64,000 nt of DNA from CBDDBH01 sp965225625 (GCA_965225625.1 CBDDBH010000019.1:74321-138320), one strand, 5' to 3'. Counted from the first letter of the stretch, positions 1-9,468 are shown. The notes: generated from the letters alone by a model not told the origin. A program made the numbers and translations.

Positions 1-2
1 GT

Positions 3-557
3 GTCGATGCTTACGCCGGACTGATAGCCCTCATGCATGCCGTCGGCCTGGTCAACCGGGGATACGGTGGCCTTCTCAAAAATATGCCAGACCGCACACA
101 GGATCCTGGTGGTCAGGCATTTGTCGACGAGCGTGAAGCACGCCGGCAACGGCTCATGGAGGAACTGCAGGCGAACGCCGAGTATCAGCGATTTGCTACG
201 GAGCAGCATATTTGGGAGAACTATCATTTGATGGAAATCTTCGATCTCATGGCTCAGTTCTTCTGCAATCGTTATCCGCTCAGCAGTACCGAGCGAGCAA
301 AGGGTCCGCAGTGGAATCTGGATGACGTAACCGTGCCGTACCAATACGGCAGCGAACAAACGCCTATTGCGCTCAAGGTGGTGGAAGATTTCCGGGCGAT
401 TGTTGAGCCGTACCCCTTCGATCAAGACCCGCTCACGTTACTTATTCCCGGGCGCCTGGCTGCCCGCGATCCTTACGCATCGCAAGCGGATTTTTTGCGC
501 GACTACTATGGGGGCGAACGGGTGATCGTCTCGTATAAGCTGCAATCTGCTGCGTAA
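3..557 (+). CDS. DUF3891-like protein, 5' end outside window
   Basis: The frame is open from the first codon of the window, so the true start lies upstream; the ATG at position 33 is probably internal. About 184 residues are visible and the natural TAA stop is at 555-557. The residues before the internal ATG read VDAYAGLIALMHAVGL, which resembles the N-terminal helical region of DUF3891 proteins (recalled from memory, not searched). The rest is rich in aromatic and acidic residues and has no signal peptide or membrane segment. The biochemical function of the family is unknown. It is followed after about 70 bp by the molybdenum hydroxylase operon on the same strand, but nothing shows a functional link. 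Confidence 0.55.
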   Translation, partial: VDAYAGLIALMHAVGLVNRGYGGLLKNMPDRTQDPGGQAFVDEREARRQRLMEELQANAEYQRFATEQHIWENYHLMEIFDLMAQFFCNRYPLSSTERAKGPQWNLDDVTVPYQYGSEQTPIALKVVEDFRAIVEPYPFDQDPLTLLIPGRLAARDPYASQADFLRDYYGGERVIVSYKLQSAA

Positions 558-629
558 TGTCGGAGAAAATTCAAACGAGGCTGACGAGATTCTTCGTGCA
601 GTGACAAATGCCCGGTCAGCGCTGGTATC

Positions 630-1511
630 ATGCGCGCCATGATAGAAAATACCTTTTTAGCGCCAAGTTCAATCGACGAAGCGGTTACCATGCTGCAGGT
701 GGCCGATGGCGAAACCGCTCTGCTTGCCGGCGGTACGGATCTGCTCGTGCAAATGCGGCTGGGCGCCAAACAACCACACACTATCGTCGACCTCAAACTG
801 ATCCCGGAACTCACGCAGATAAGTCTTGATGGGGACGGATTACGGTTGGGGGCGGCGATGTGCGCCGCGGCCTTGGGCGAAAATATCGCGGTTAAACAGG
901 CGTATCCTGGATTAGTGGAGGCCGCTGAATTGATCGGGTCAGCCCAGATCCAGGGCCGCGCAAGCGTTGGCGGAAATCTATGTAACGGCTCACCCGCAGC
1001 CGACACGGTACCGGCATTGGTGGCGCTGGAGGCACTTTGCGAGATCGTCGGGGCAGATGGTGTACGGGAAGTCCCGGTGGCCGAGTTCGTGACCGGGCCC
1101 GGCCAGAGCGTTCTGAGCAAAGGCGAATTTTTGCTTGCATTGCGGATAGCAAGTCGACCTTTGCGTTCGGCCGACGCCTACCTGCGGTTTATTCCCCGTA
1201 CTGAGATGGACATTGCGGTGGCGGGCGCGGGTGTCGATATCACACTCGACGACGATGGTTGTTGCACACGCGCACGCGTCGCGCTCGGCGCAGTAGGCCC
1301 TAAAGTGATTATCGCTGATGCGGCTGCCGAGGCTTTAATAGGAACTGATTTGGATGACGTCGCCCTTGCACGCGCAGCGGCGGCAGCGAGCGAAGCTGCT
1401 TCACCGATTGACGATAAACGCGGAACGATCGAATTTCGTCGCCATGTCGCGGGTGTACTGACAAAACGCGCGGCGCGCATCGCGGCGCAACGTGCCATGG
1501 AGAGAAACTAA
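630..1511 (+). CDS. Molybdenum hydroxylase FAD-binding medium subunit (CoxM/CutM-like)
   Basis: FAD subunit of a xanthine dehydrogenase/CO dehydrogenase family enzyme; it passes electrons from the 2Fe-2S subunit to the acceptor. About 290 residues, the usual size. The two flavin-binding loops are visible: AGGTDLLVQM near residue 33 and SVGGNLCNGSPAADT near residue 112. ATG 630 and ATG 639 are both possible starts; the second gives the typical N-terminus (MIENTF) and neither has a clear Shine-Dalgarno. The stop overlaps the start of the next gene by one base (TAATG), so the three subunits are translationally coupled in medium-small-large order. The family is secure. The substrate is not; see the large subunit. 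Confidence 0.9.
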   Translation: MRAMIENTFLAPSSIDEAVTMLQVADGETALLAGGTDLLVQMRLGAKQPHTIVDLKLIPELTQISLDGDGLRLGAAMCAAALGENIAVKQAYPGLVEAAELIGSAQIQGRASVGGNLCNGSPAADTVPALVALEALCEIVGADGVREVPVAEFVTGPGQSVLSKGEFLLALRIASRPLRSADAYLRFIPRTEMDIAVAGAGVDITLDDDGCCTRARVALGAVGPKVIIADAAAEALIGTDLDDVALARAAAAASEAASPIDDKRGTIEFRRHVAGVLTKRAARIAAQRAMERN

Positions 1512-1993
1512 TGGCAAAGACGCACGTCTCAACCACTGTAAACGGCGATCCGCTCGAATTCTTGTGCGAGCCACACCAAACTTTACTCGACACTTTGCGT
1601 GATGATCTGCAGCTGACGGGCAGCAAAGAGGGCTGTGCGACTGGCGATTGCGGCGCCTGCTCCGTCACCGTGGACGGACGACTGGTATGCTCGTGCCTGG
1701 TCATGGCAGCTGAAGTTAATGGTCGGGAAATCGGTACTATCGAAGGCATTGCCGACGGCGATGTTCTGCATCCGGTGCAACGCAAATTCCTCGAACATGC
1801 CGCCTTACAGTGCGGCATTTGCACCCCCGGCTTGATTGTTGCCAGCGTCGATTTATTGAAACGCAACGCCCGCCCTACGGAAGAAGAAGTACGTTATTAC
1901 CTGGCTGGTAATCTTTGCCGTTGCACAGGTTACGACAAGATCATCCGCGCGGTGCTGGATGCGGCGGCGGAGCTTAGAGGAGAAGCAGCATGA
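1511..1993 (+). CDS. Molybdenum hydroxylase 2Fe-2S small subunit (CoxS-like)
   Basis: Electron-transfer subunit with two [2Fe-2S] clusters. The plant-type ferredoxin half shows the Cys pattern in GCATGDCGACSVTVDG with a fourth Cys about 12 residues later. The C-terminal helical half shows CGICTPG and CRCTGYDK. The length of 160 residues matches the family. A GGAGA element lies just before the ATG. The 3' end overlaps the large-subunit start by four bases (ATGA). The FAD and Mo subunits lie on either side, so a complete heterotrimer is encoded. Confidence 0.95.
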   Translation: MAKTHVSTTVNGDPLEFLCEPHQTLLDTLRDDLQLTGSKEGCATGDCGACSVTVDGRLVCSCLVMAAEVNGREIGTIEGIADGDVLHPVQRKFLEHAALQCGICTPGLIVASVDLLKRNARPTEEEVRYYLAGNLCRCTGYDKIIRAVLDAAAELRGEAA

Positions 1994-4242
1994 GCGAGAC
2001 ACGCGAATTCAAGTGGGTGGGCAGTCGGCCGATTCGCCCCGACGGCGTTGATAAAGTCACCGGGCGAGCGAATTACGGCGCTGATATGCAAATGCCCGGC
2101 ATGCTGCACGGCGCCATATTACGTAGTCCGCACGCGCATGCTCGCATTGTCTCCCTAGATTTGAGCGCCGCGCTGGCGCTCGATGGCGTAAAGGCCGCAA
2201 TCAGCGGCGCGGATTTGCCGGATATGGAACCCGGTGAACAGCAGGCTGCTCATCAACCGATAGATTTTCACGACATGTCGCGCAACATCCTGGCCAAGGA
2301 TAAGGTGCTTTACGACGGTCATGCCGTAGCTGCGGTGGCCGCAACCACAGCGGAAATCGCACGCCGTGCGCTTGGTCTGATCGATGTCCGCTATGAAGTG
2401 CTGCCACACGTGCAGGAAGTCATGGATGCGATCGCACCGGGTGCGCCGCTGTTGCACGAGGATCAACGGCCCGAGGGTATGAAGTCCGATGGTCCCAGTA
2501 ATATCGCCAAGCGGGTGGAATTTAAAAAAGGCGATGTCGAACAGGGCTTCGCTGCCGCCGACGTCGTCATCGAACGTGAGTTCGATACCAAGTCCGTGCA
2601 TCAAGGCTACATCGAACCGCATGCGGTCGTCGCACGCAGTGGCGCGGATGGGCAATGCGTCGTCTGGTGCTGCACACAGGGTCACTTTGCCGTGCGTTAT
2701 TACTGCGCCAAGTTGCTGAACATGGATGTGTCGCAGATTAAGGTGATCCCGAGCGAGATCGGTGGCGGCTTTGGCGGCAAGACTACCATCTACCTCGAGC
2801 CTGTGGCGCTGGTGTTGTCACAACGGACCGGGCGCCCGGTGAAAATCGTAATGAGCCGCGACGAGGTGTTTCGCGCCAGCGGTCCAGCACCGGCAGGTCA
2901 CGTCCGTGTGAAACTCGGTGCTACCCGCGATGGTAAGATTGTCGCTGCCGAGGCCTCGATCCATTGCGCCGCCGGGGCTTTCAAAGGATCCCCCTTCGGG
3001 GCTGCAGCAATGACTGTCTTTACTCCCTACGACATTCCGAACGCCTATGTTGAGGCGTTCGATGTTGTCTGCAATAAACCCAAGGTTGCAGCCTACCGTG
3101 CGCCCGGTGCGCCAGTGAGTAATTTCGGCGGCGAGCAAGTCATCGACGAATTGGCCCAGAAATTGGGTATGGACCCGATTGAATTGCGGCTCAATAACGC
3201 AGCCAGCGAAGGCACCCAGACTGTCTATGGCGTCAAGTTCAAGCGCATCGGCATGGTTGAGGTTCTCGAGGCTGTAAAGGCGCACCCGCACTATCAGGCA
3301 CCGCTGGGACCCAATCAGGGTCGTGGCGTCGCGGCCGGATTCTGGTTCAATGTCGGTATGCAATCGAGCGCAGCAATCCAGATCAATGACGACGGCACCG
3401 CGGCGCTGGTGTCGGGTAATCCCGATATCGGCGGATCCCGGGCATCTTTGGCCCTCATGGCCGCTGAAGAATTACAGATCCCGGTTGATCGGATCAGACC
3501 GGTAGTCGCCGACACGGAAACGGCGGCCTATAGCGATGTCACCGGTGGCAGTCGCGTGACTTTCGCGGTGGGTACCGCGGTTATCGAAGCGGCCCGGCGT
3601 TGCGTGCAGCAATTGCGTGAGCGCGCCGCCAAACTTTGGGAAGCGTCGGTCGAGGACGTCAAATGGGAAGACGGCCAGGCCTTTCCCCCTGACGGTACGC
3701 CCGACATCGAGCCGCTTGGCATCGCTCAGATTGCTCGCTCGGCCGGACAAACCGGAGGACCGATTGCGGCACAGGTATCATTGAACGTGGAGGGATCGGC
3801 GCCAAGCTTCGGCGCACATATTTGTGATATAGAAGTCGATCCGGACACCGGTTACGTCAAAGTCGTTCGCTACACGGCGGTGCAGGATGTCGGCAAGGCC
3901 GTGCATCCCAGCTACGTAGAGGGCCAACTACAAGGCGGTGCGGTGCAAGGTATTGGCTGGGCACTCAGCGAGGAGTACATATATTCGGCGGACGGGTGTC
4001 TCGAAAACCCCGGATTTCTCGACTATCGCATGCCGGTCGCCTCGGATCTGCCGATGATCGATACCGTACTGGTTGAGGTCGCAAACCCGGATCATCCCTA
4101 CGGTGTCCGCGGTGTAGGTGAGACTCCGATCGTGCCGCCGCTGGCGGCTGTGGCTAACGCAGTTTGCAATGCGACCGGCATACGCTCGACGAGTTTGCCG
4201 ATGTCGCCGCCGCGGGTGTTAGCCGCTTTGCAGGCGGCGTAA
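1990..4242 (+). CDS. Molybdenum hydroxylase Mo-binding large subunit (CoxL/XdhB-like)
   Basis: Catalytic subunit carrying the molybdopterin cytosine dinucleotide cofactor, 750 residues. It has the aldehyde oxidase/xanthine dehydrogenase a/b hammerhead domain in the first 150 residues, the Moco-binding EIGGGFGGK segment near residue 255, and the conserved C-terminal RGVGETP containing the likely catalytic Glu. The active-site loop reads AYRAPGAP near residue 369. Form I CO dehydrogenase has AYxCSFR and form II-type proteins have AYRGAGR, so this should not be called a CO dehydrogenase; it is a hydroxylase of unknown substrate. An AGAGGAG ribosome binding site lies upstream. A MoaD/ThiS-like gene follows after about 50 bp. 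Confidence 0.9.
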   Translation: MSETREFKWVGSRPIRPDGVDKVTGRANYGADMQMPGMLHGAILRSPHAHARIVSLDLSAALALDGVKAAISGADLPDMEPGEQQAAHQPIDFHDMSRNILAKDKVLYDGHAVAAVAATTAEIARRALGLIDVRYEVLPHVQEVMDAIAPGAPLLHEDQRPEGMKSDGPSNIAKRVEFKKGDVEQGFAAADVVIEREFDTKSVHQGYIEPHAVVARSGADGQCVVWCCTQGHFAVRYYCAKLLNMDVSQIKVIPSEIGGGFGGKTTIYLEPVALVLSQRTGRPVKIVMSRDEVFRASGPAPAGHVRVKLGATRDGKIVAAEASIHCAAGAFKGSPFGAAAMTVFTPYDIPNAYVEAFDVVCNKPKVAAYRAPGAPVSNFGGEQVIDELAQKLGMDPIELRLNNAASEGTQTVYGVKFKRIGMVEVLEAVKAHPHYQAPLGPNQGRGVAAGFWFNVGMQSSAAIQINDDGTAALVSGNPDIGGSRASLALMAAEELQIPVDRIRPVVADTETAAYSDVTGGSRVTFAVGTAVIEAARRCVQQLRERAAKLWEASVEDVKWEDGQAFPPDGTPDIEPLGIAQIARSAGQTGGPIAAQVSLNVEGSAPSFGAHICDIEVDPDTGYVKVVRYTAVQDVGKAVHPSYVEGQLQGGAVQGIGWALSEEYIYSADGCLENPGFLDYRMPVASDLPMIDTVLVEVANPDHPYGVRGVGETPIVPPLAAVANAVCNATGIRSTSLPMSPPRVLAALQAA

Positions 4243-4295
4243 GTCGCCAAAGAGCGAAAGCCGCTGGCGACATTGCGGATTGCGTAGTCGCGCTA

Positions 4296-4541
4296 ATGGC
4301 GGTTGTCTATTTCTCGTCCGGATTACGGCACTATACGAGTGGCGTCGAGCAGATGGATGTTGAGCCCGGTCAGATCCGTGCGGTGATTCAGGCGGTCATT
4401 AGGAGTTTTCCGGAACTCCAACCGATACTCGAAAAAGGGGTGGCCGTCTCAATTGACGGTTCCATCATCGCGAATCCGCTGCTTGAACCGGTTGGCCCGG
4501 ACAGTGAAGTACATTTCCTGCCGCAAGTGAGTGGCGGTTAG
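4296..4541 (+). CDS. MoaD/ThiS-family sulfur carrier-like protein
   Basis: A small protein of 81 residues with a beta-grasp-like pattern: VVYFSSGLRHYT at the start, a central helix, then an acidic stretch leading to VHFLPQVSGG. The exposed C-terminal Gly-Gly is the hallmark of MoaD and ThiS, where it is adenylated and converted to a thiocarboxylate. It lies 53 bp after the large subunit of a molybdenum enzyme on the same strand, so a role in cofactor or sulfur supply for that enzyme is a reasonable inference. The frame stays open upstream into the large-subunit gene; ATG 4296 gives a normal-sized protein but has no obvious Shine-Dalgarno. It could instead serve another sulfur-transfer pathway. 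Confidence 0.75.
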   Translation: MAVVYFSSGLRHYTSGVEQMDVEPGQIRAVIQAVIRSFPELQPILEKGVAVSIDGSIIANPLLEPVGPDSEVHFLPQVSGG

Positions 4542-4576
4542 TGGGCATTTCACATCAACGTAGCTAAGTCACGAAC

Positions 4577-4879
4577 TAACCCGCATATTTCACGAAGGGC
4601 AGACAAATGCTCCTGCATGGTCTGCATTTCCGCCATCCCTGGCGGTCACGCCACGCGATGCGAGAGAAACCCAGGCGTTGTAAAGGTTCCAGGTCAACGA
4701 TGGCAAAGGACAGTTTGTACCACATCGCGCGGCTATCCTGGCGCTCGCTGGTCCGCGCACGCCTGAGCTTGCGCTTCACGCCAACCATAGCTACGGCTAT
4801 GCTTGGCGCTCCAGCGCGGCGCCCAGCCGCACGCGTGCTGCGCGAGCATCCAGGATCCTTCATGAAATATGCGGGCTAA
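4577..4879. mobile_element. MITE-like element, copy 1
   Basis: About 303 bp bounded by imperfect terminal inverted repeats. The left end starts TAACCCGCATATTTCACG (4577) and the right end reads inward as CCCGCATATTTCATGAAGG (to 4879), with only two or three mismatches over about 22 bp. There is no transposase. The interior (roughly 4615-4879) is repeated with high similarity at 6340-6596. Both strands have open frames, but these are shared only because the DNA is conserved. This looks like a nonautonomous element; its mobilising transposase is not in the window. A target duplication cannot be defined beyond a possible TA or TAA. Confidence 0.75.
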
Positions 4880-4906
4880 ATAAAAAAGTCGACTGAGGAT
4901 TTCAGA

Positions 4907-6022
4907 ATGGCGCGCGACCAAGGTCATATACTGCTGGTGGGTAGTGTTGCTAGACCGCAGGACGGATGGAGTGTTGAGGATGTCTTCGGCCGTTGCACGG
5001 CGACGCTCGGTAGTCATGCGTCCATGTTGCCCGACGGCGAAATCGGTGACCGTAATTGGTGGATTTTTTTTCTACCGATGCGCACGTATTCCAAGCATCC
5101 GGATTTGCACACTGTTTCCACTCACTCGATCGATAATTGGAAACCGAAACACCGAGGCGACTACTGGACATTCAGTGCCCGTGAGGGCTTGCAGACGCTT
5201 CGCTTCGATACACTCGGCTATGCGCAGGAGGCAATCCAGTCATACGCAATTTTCAAGCGAATGCGAGATGACGGTGCAATCCCGCCGGCGACGCGGTTCA
5301 TGTTTGCCGTGCCCATGCCGGAGAGTGCTACGCGGCCGTTTGTCGGTACCGCCCGGGACTTCGAACTCATGTGGCACGCATACACGGACGCAATTCGCCG
5401 TGAAATCGAGCAGATCGCCGCTGCTATTCCACACTCCGATCTCGCGATTCAACTCGATATCTGCTGGGAGGTCGCGGCGGTAGAAGGATTGTCCTTGAGA
5501 CCGTTTACGAGCGCGCTGAAGACGCTACCGGAAGATCCGATGCAACGTTATCTTGAAGGCGTGCGTCGCATTGCGTCGGCGGTTCCGCAAGAAGTGTGGC
5601 TTGGGTTTCATATGTGCTATGGCTCTTCTTCTCACCAACAAGACGAAAGCTCGGATACGGGCCATTTCTGTGAGATTACCAATCTCGCGGTATCGGTCGC
5701 GATGACCAACGCCGGCGTGGATGCGCTCATTCGCTCGGTCGATTTCGTGCATATGCCGGTGCAGCTTTCCAATGGTTTTGAAGACAGCTATTACCGGCCA
5801 TTGGCCGATCTCGCAGCGGGCGATGCCCGAATTTATCTCGGATTGGTTCATCTACAAGACGGCAAGGAGGGCACCTTGCGTCGCATTGCGCTCGGTCGCA
5901 AGTATCTACCTGAATTCGGTATCTCCACGCAGTGCGGTTGGGGACGCCGCCCGCCCGATCAAAGCATCGAAGATTTGTTGCGGCTACACGTTGATATCGC
6001 GGGCGCAATGGATTTTGCGTAG
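4907..6022 (+). CDS. UROD/MetE-like superfamily protein (putative methyltransferase barrel)
   Basis: 371 residues without signal peptide or membrane segments. The N-terminus HILLVGSVARP resembles the opening strand of cobalamin-independent methionine synthase (MetE) C-terminal barrels and uroporphyrinogen decarboxylase-like proteins. Other barrel-like segments are LAIQLDICWEVAAVEG and WLGFHMCYGSSS, and the end resembles ISTQCGWGRRP of MetE-like zinc sites. His and Cys that could bind zinc are therefore present, but I cannot prove the reaction. It sits alone between two MITE-like elements in the same orientation, with 27 bp from the first element to its ATG, so its promoter may lie in the element. 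Confidence 0.6.
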   Translation: MARDQGHILLVGSVARPQDGWSVEDVFGRCTATLGSHASMLPDGEIGDRNWWIFFLPMRTYSKHPDLHTVSTHSIDNWKPKHRGDYWTFSAREGLQTLRFDTLGYAQEAIQSYAIFKRMRDDGAIPPATRFMFAVPMPESATRPFVGTARDFELMWHAYTDAIRREIEQIAAAIPHSDLAIQLDICWEVAAVEGLSLRPFTSALKTLPEDPMQRYLEGVRRIASAVPQEVWLGFHMCYGSSSHQQDESSDTGHFCEITNLAVSVAMTNAGVDALIRSVDFVHMPVQLSNGFEDSYYRPLADLAAGDARIYLGLVHLQDGKEGTLRRIALGRKYLPEFGISTQCGWGRRPPDQSIEDLLRLHVDIAGAMDFA

Positions 6023-6151
6023 CAGCGAGTAACCGCCATGGAAGCGGGGAATTCAGATATTAAAGGAGTAAATATCTCTGGCCTCGCGGCGATGCAGCTC
6101 CTAATCGAAACGACGTTGCTCCCAACTGCGCGACATTGCTGCAATCGCAGC

Positions 6152-6596
6152 TAACCCGCATATTGCATGAAGGGCAGACAAACGCTCCTCGACTTTGGCC
6201 TCCTGCGTCGTTCTACCTCGTCCATCCGTGGACTCGTCGGCTCTGGCTCTTCGACTTTGGCTCCTGCGTCGTTCTATCGCCTGCATCCCTGCAGGCGTGC
6301 TTCGCCCTACCTCCTGCATCCTTGCAGTCGTGCATGGTCTGCATTTCCGCCATCCCTGGCGGTCACGCCACGCGATGCGGGTTAAACCCAGATGTTGTAA
6401 GGGTTCGGTGTCAACGCAGGACAAACACACTTTGTACGGCATCGCGCGGCTATCCTGGCGCTCGCGGGTCCGCGCACGCCTGAGCTTGCGGTTCACGCCA
6501 ACCATAGCGACGGCTATGCTTGGTGCTCCAGCGCGGCGCCCAGCCGCACACGTCCTGCGCGAGCATCCAGGATCCTTCATGAAATATGCGGGCTAA
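6152..6596. mobile_element. MITE-like element, copy 2 (long form)
   Basis: About 445 bp with the same terminal inverted repeats and orientation as the element at 4577-4879. It carries about 140 bp of extra sequence after the left terminus (about 6183-6335) containing imperfect tandem units (each with TCGACTTTGG and CTCCTGCGTCGTTCTA). The shared 260-bp core differs from copy 1 at scattered positions, so the copies diverged after insertion. Its last bases CTAA supply the stop codon of the adjoining aminotransferase pseudogene on the minus strand. No transposase is encoded. Confidence 0.75.
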
Positions 6597-7996
6597 CCGC
6601 CAGCGATCGCGACACTCACGGGACGTGGCATTCGCTCCTGAGCGAAGCGAATGCCACCCTCTAGGATGACGAGCGCCTCATCGACTTGTGCCTTAGTCAC
6701 TACCATCGGCGGCATGAGCCGCACGATATTCATCGGAAAGAAACGGTGAGCCGCCTTGGTCTCCTCCGGGGATTTCTGCGGACGAATATTCGTTAGCCAC
6801 AGCCCGTGTTCGAAACAATACTGGGCAATGTCGTAAGCGGCATCCTGGTTTGGTTCGCGCGATTTCTTATCCATAACCGTTTCAAACCCCAGTACCAATC
6901 CAAGACCGCGCGCTTCGCCAACGATCTCGTATTCGCGTTCCATGCGCTTGAGGTCCTCCAGAAAGTAGCCGCCAACCGCGGCTGTAGGTTGCACCAACTC
7001 ATCACGCTCGATGATTTCTATGTTTTTGAGGGGCCGGTGCGCACAACAGCGGATCGCCCGAGTGTGATGAGAAATGCATAAAGTTGTTGGCCAGGGCGCG
7101 CTGAGCGATTTCATTACTCGTGGTGATACCACAAATGGACATTCCTCCGCCCAGGCCTTTGGAGGTCGTGACAATGTCGGGCACGATGTCGAAATGCTCG
7201 AAACAAAACCACTTACCGGTGCGGCCTATACCCGTCAGGGCCTCGTCCATGATCATCATGATCCCACGTTCCGTACAAATCGCGCGGATGCCGTTCATCC
7301 ATTTAGCCGATGGCACCAGCATGCCAGCCCCGGCCATCAACGGTTCCAGAATAAAGGCGGCCGGCTGTCCGGTCGTCGCAGCTCGATAAGCTCTTCAGTC
7401 ACCGACAACAGCATGTCATCAGCCTCGTCTTGCGTAGCCCCGGCGAGACACATCGGCGAGCGGTAGTAATACGGAGTAGGCACCACGCAGTTGCCGGCCA
7501 GGAACGGTCCGTAGCCCTCGCGCCAGTAGCCGCCAAAGCCCGCCACCGACGCACTGCCCATGGTGGAACCGTGGTAATTTTGAGCGACGCCGACAGTTTC
7601 ATAACGCCCAGTGGCTTTTTTTGCCAGGCGTAAAGCCATGTCAGTGGATTCGGATCCGGTACAAGCGAACAACGTTCTTTGTAAGGGGTCAGGCGCAATT
7701 TTGGCGATTTTCTTCGCCAGCAGGATCTCTGAAGGTACGCTGAACGTTGTGCCTGCTTGAATGAGCTTTTCTGCTTGCTCGCAGATTGCCGCTACAAATT
7801 CCGGATGTGAGTGGCCCAGCGACACACACAATTGTCCGGCCATAAAATCCATATATCGATTACCCTCGACGTCCCACATTTAGATCCCCTCGCCGCGCTC
7901 CGGCACTAGGGCGTTATGAGTTTTCATCGGATGACGCAAGGTGTAACGAGCGCCGAGTTCGAGCCACTGTGCATTCGTTTTTGGGGAATCAGTCAT
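6593..7996 (-). pseudogene. Class III aminotransferase pseudogene (dialkylglycine decarboxylase-like)
   Basis: A PLP fold-type I class III aminotransferase broken at three places. It starts at ATG 7996 (MTDSPKTNAQWLELG); an in-frame TAA near 7880 falls where a Tyr is expected (GEGI-stop-MWDVEGNRY). Two frameshifts follow, near 7370-7385 (ELIEL then ATTGQPAAFILEP in another frame) and near 7030-7060 (FMHFSSHSGDPLLCA then IEIIERDELV). Conserved pieces are recognisable: TGSESTDMALRLAKK, IMDEALTGIGRTG, and TTSKGLGGGM with the PLP lysine. The motifs are closest, from memory, to 2,2-dialkylglycine decarboxylases. The stop codon overlaps the terminal bases of the MITE-like element. A functional product is very unlikely. 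Confidence 0.85.
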
Positions 7997-8118
7997 GGCT
8001 ACGCTCCGGATCGTCCTGGCAACGGGATTCGGTAACTTCGTTTAGACTACTACACGCCAAGGTTTTGACGTCCGCTACCGACACGACCACTCGCGAGCAA
8101 ACCAGGAAATAAATCACC

Positions 8119-9468
8119 ATGACCGCCGGTGCTAATGTCGAACGTTGGAGTTCGCGGCGAGCATTCGTATTGGCTGCCATGGGCTCCGCCATTGGGCTCG
8201 GTAACATCTGGCGATTTCCGTACGTTACGGGTGAGAACGGGGGTGGAGTTTTTGTCCTCGTCTACCTCGCCTGCATAGCGCTCGTCGGGGTCCCGATCAT
8301 GATTGCCGAAGTAGCGATGGGCAGACGCGGCCGTGGCAGTCCGGTCCATGCGATGCAGCGTCTGTCATCAGAACAAGGACTCAATCGCTATTGGCAGTTC
8401 ATAGGCTACCTGAGTGTGTTCACGGCATTCATGCTTATATCGGTATTTTCCGGAGTTGCGGGATGGAGCATTGCCTACATAATCCCGACCCTGACGGGCG
8501 CGCTCGGTGGCATGACGCCCGAGGCTGCCGGGGCAGAGTTTGCAGCGCTGGTAGCGTCGCCGGCGCGGGTTCTGGGATGCCATGCGATGTTTTTATTGCT
8601 AGCGCTCGCGGTTGTAATGGGCGGTGTGCAGGCGGGCATAGAGCGCGCGGTCAAGTGGTTGATGCCGATGTTGTTTGTGATTCTGATTACTATCGTCTCT
8701 TATGCGTTACTTGTAGGCGATGCTGTGCGCGCTTTCCGATATTTGTTCACGCCGAACTTGGCCGCGTTTAGTGCGGACGGCATGCTCATGGCGATCGGAC
8801 AGGCGTTCCTCAGTCTGAGCGTGGCAACGGGATCGCTGTTTGCTTACGGGGCCTACGTGTCTTCGGATCAGCCGATTGCAGGTCCGGTCGGTTTGACCGC
8901 TATCGCAGATACTGCGGTCGCCCTGCTCGCGGGATTTGCAATATTTCCGTTGGTATTTGCTTACGGCTTGGCGCCACAAGAAGGCCCTGGGCTTGTCTTT
9001 GTGACTCTCACTGTCGCTTTTGGCGAGATGCCGGGCGGCAACGTGGTTGGCGCTTTGTTTTTCCTACTATTGACGATTGCGACCTGGACTTCCGTCATCT
9101 CTTCGTTTGAGCCGGTGGTTGTTTGGATAACCGAAGTCACCCCTATGGGACGGGTTCCGGCATGTTTATTGACGAGCGCAATGTCGTGGTTGGTTGGCAT
9201 GGTGGCAATGTTGTCATTCAACATTTGGGCCGACGTGCGTTTATTCCAAATGAATATTTTCGAACTACTGGCTGGGTTCACCACAAACATCTTGCTGCCG
9301 GTGGGCGCGTTTCTGATTGCCGTGTTTGCAGGCTGGAAGCTGGCACCTTCGGTCGCACAGGAGGCTATTGGTAACCGGCAAATTCATTTGGTTTGGCTAG
9401 CGGTGATTCGCTTCGTGGTGCCTGTTTTAGTCGCGGTAATCTTTGTGGATGGTATTGGCATTGTTTAG
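8119..9468 (+). CDS. Sodium-dependent transporter, NSS/SNF family
   Basis: 449 residues, a LeuT-fold sodium-coupled amino acid or amine symporter of the inner membrane. The family signature is in the first segment: WSSRRAFVLAAMGSAIGLGN followed by IWRFPYVTGENGGG, which builds the sodium and substrate sites. Eleven to twelve hydrophobic segments follow, including AIGQAFLSLSVATGSLFAYG, the equivalent of the TM6 unwound region. The length is typical of prokaryotic members. It diverges from the aminotransferase pseudogene with a 120-bp gap, suggesting the pair once handled the same amino compound. Substrate not predictable. Confidence 0.92.
   Translation: MTAGANVERWSSRRAFVLAAMGSAIGLGNIWRFPYVTGENGGGVFVLVYLACIALVGVPIMIAEVAMGRRGRGSPVHAMQRLSSEQGLNRYWQFIGYLSVFTAFMLISVFSGVAGWSIAYIIPTLTGALGGMTPEAAGAEFAALVASPARVLGCHAMFLLLALAVVMGGVQAGIERAVKWLMPMLFVILITIVSYALLVGDAVRAFRYLFTPNLAAFSADGMLMAIGQAFLSLSVATGSLFAYGAYVSSDQPIAGPVGLTAIADTAVALLAGFAIFPLVFAYGLAPQEGPGLVFVTLTVAFGEMPGGNVVGALFFLLLTIATWTSVISSFEPVVVWITEVTPMGRVPACLLTSAMSWLVGMVAMLSFNIWADVRLFQMNIFELLAGFTTNILLPVGAFLIAVFAGWKLAPSVAQEAIGNRQIHLVWLAVIRFVVPVLVAVIFVDGIGIV

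Noticed and set aside
1990..4242. Calling the Mo-subunit a true aerobic CO dehydrogenase (coxL form I)
   Set aside because: The active-site loop reads AYRAPGAP and lacks the Cys-containing form I motif.
4576..4863. Open frames conserved in both MITE-like elements (a protein starting MKDPGCSR on the minus strand, also at 6101-6580)
   Set aside because: Frames on both strands are conserved equally because the DNA is repeated; no ribosome binding site or known domain.
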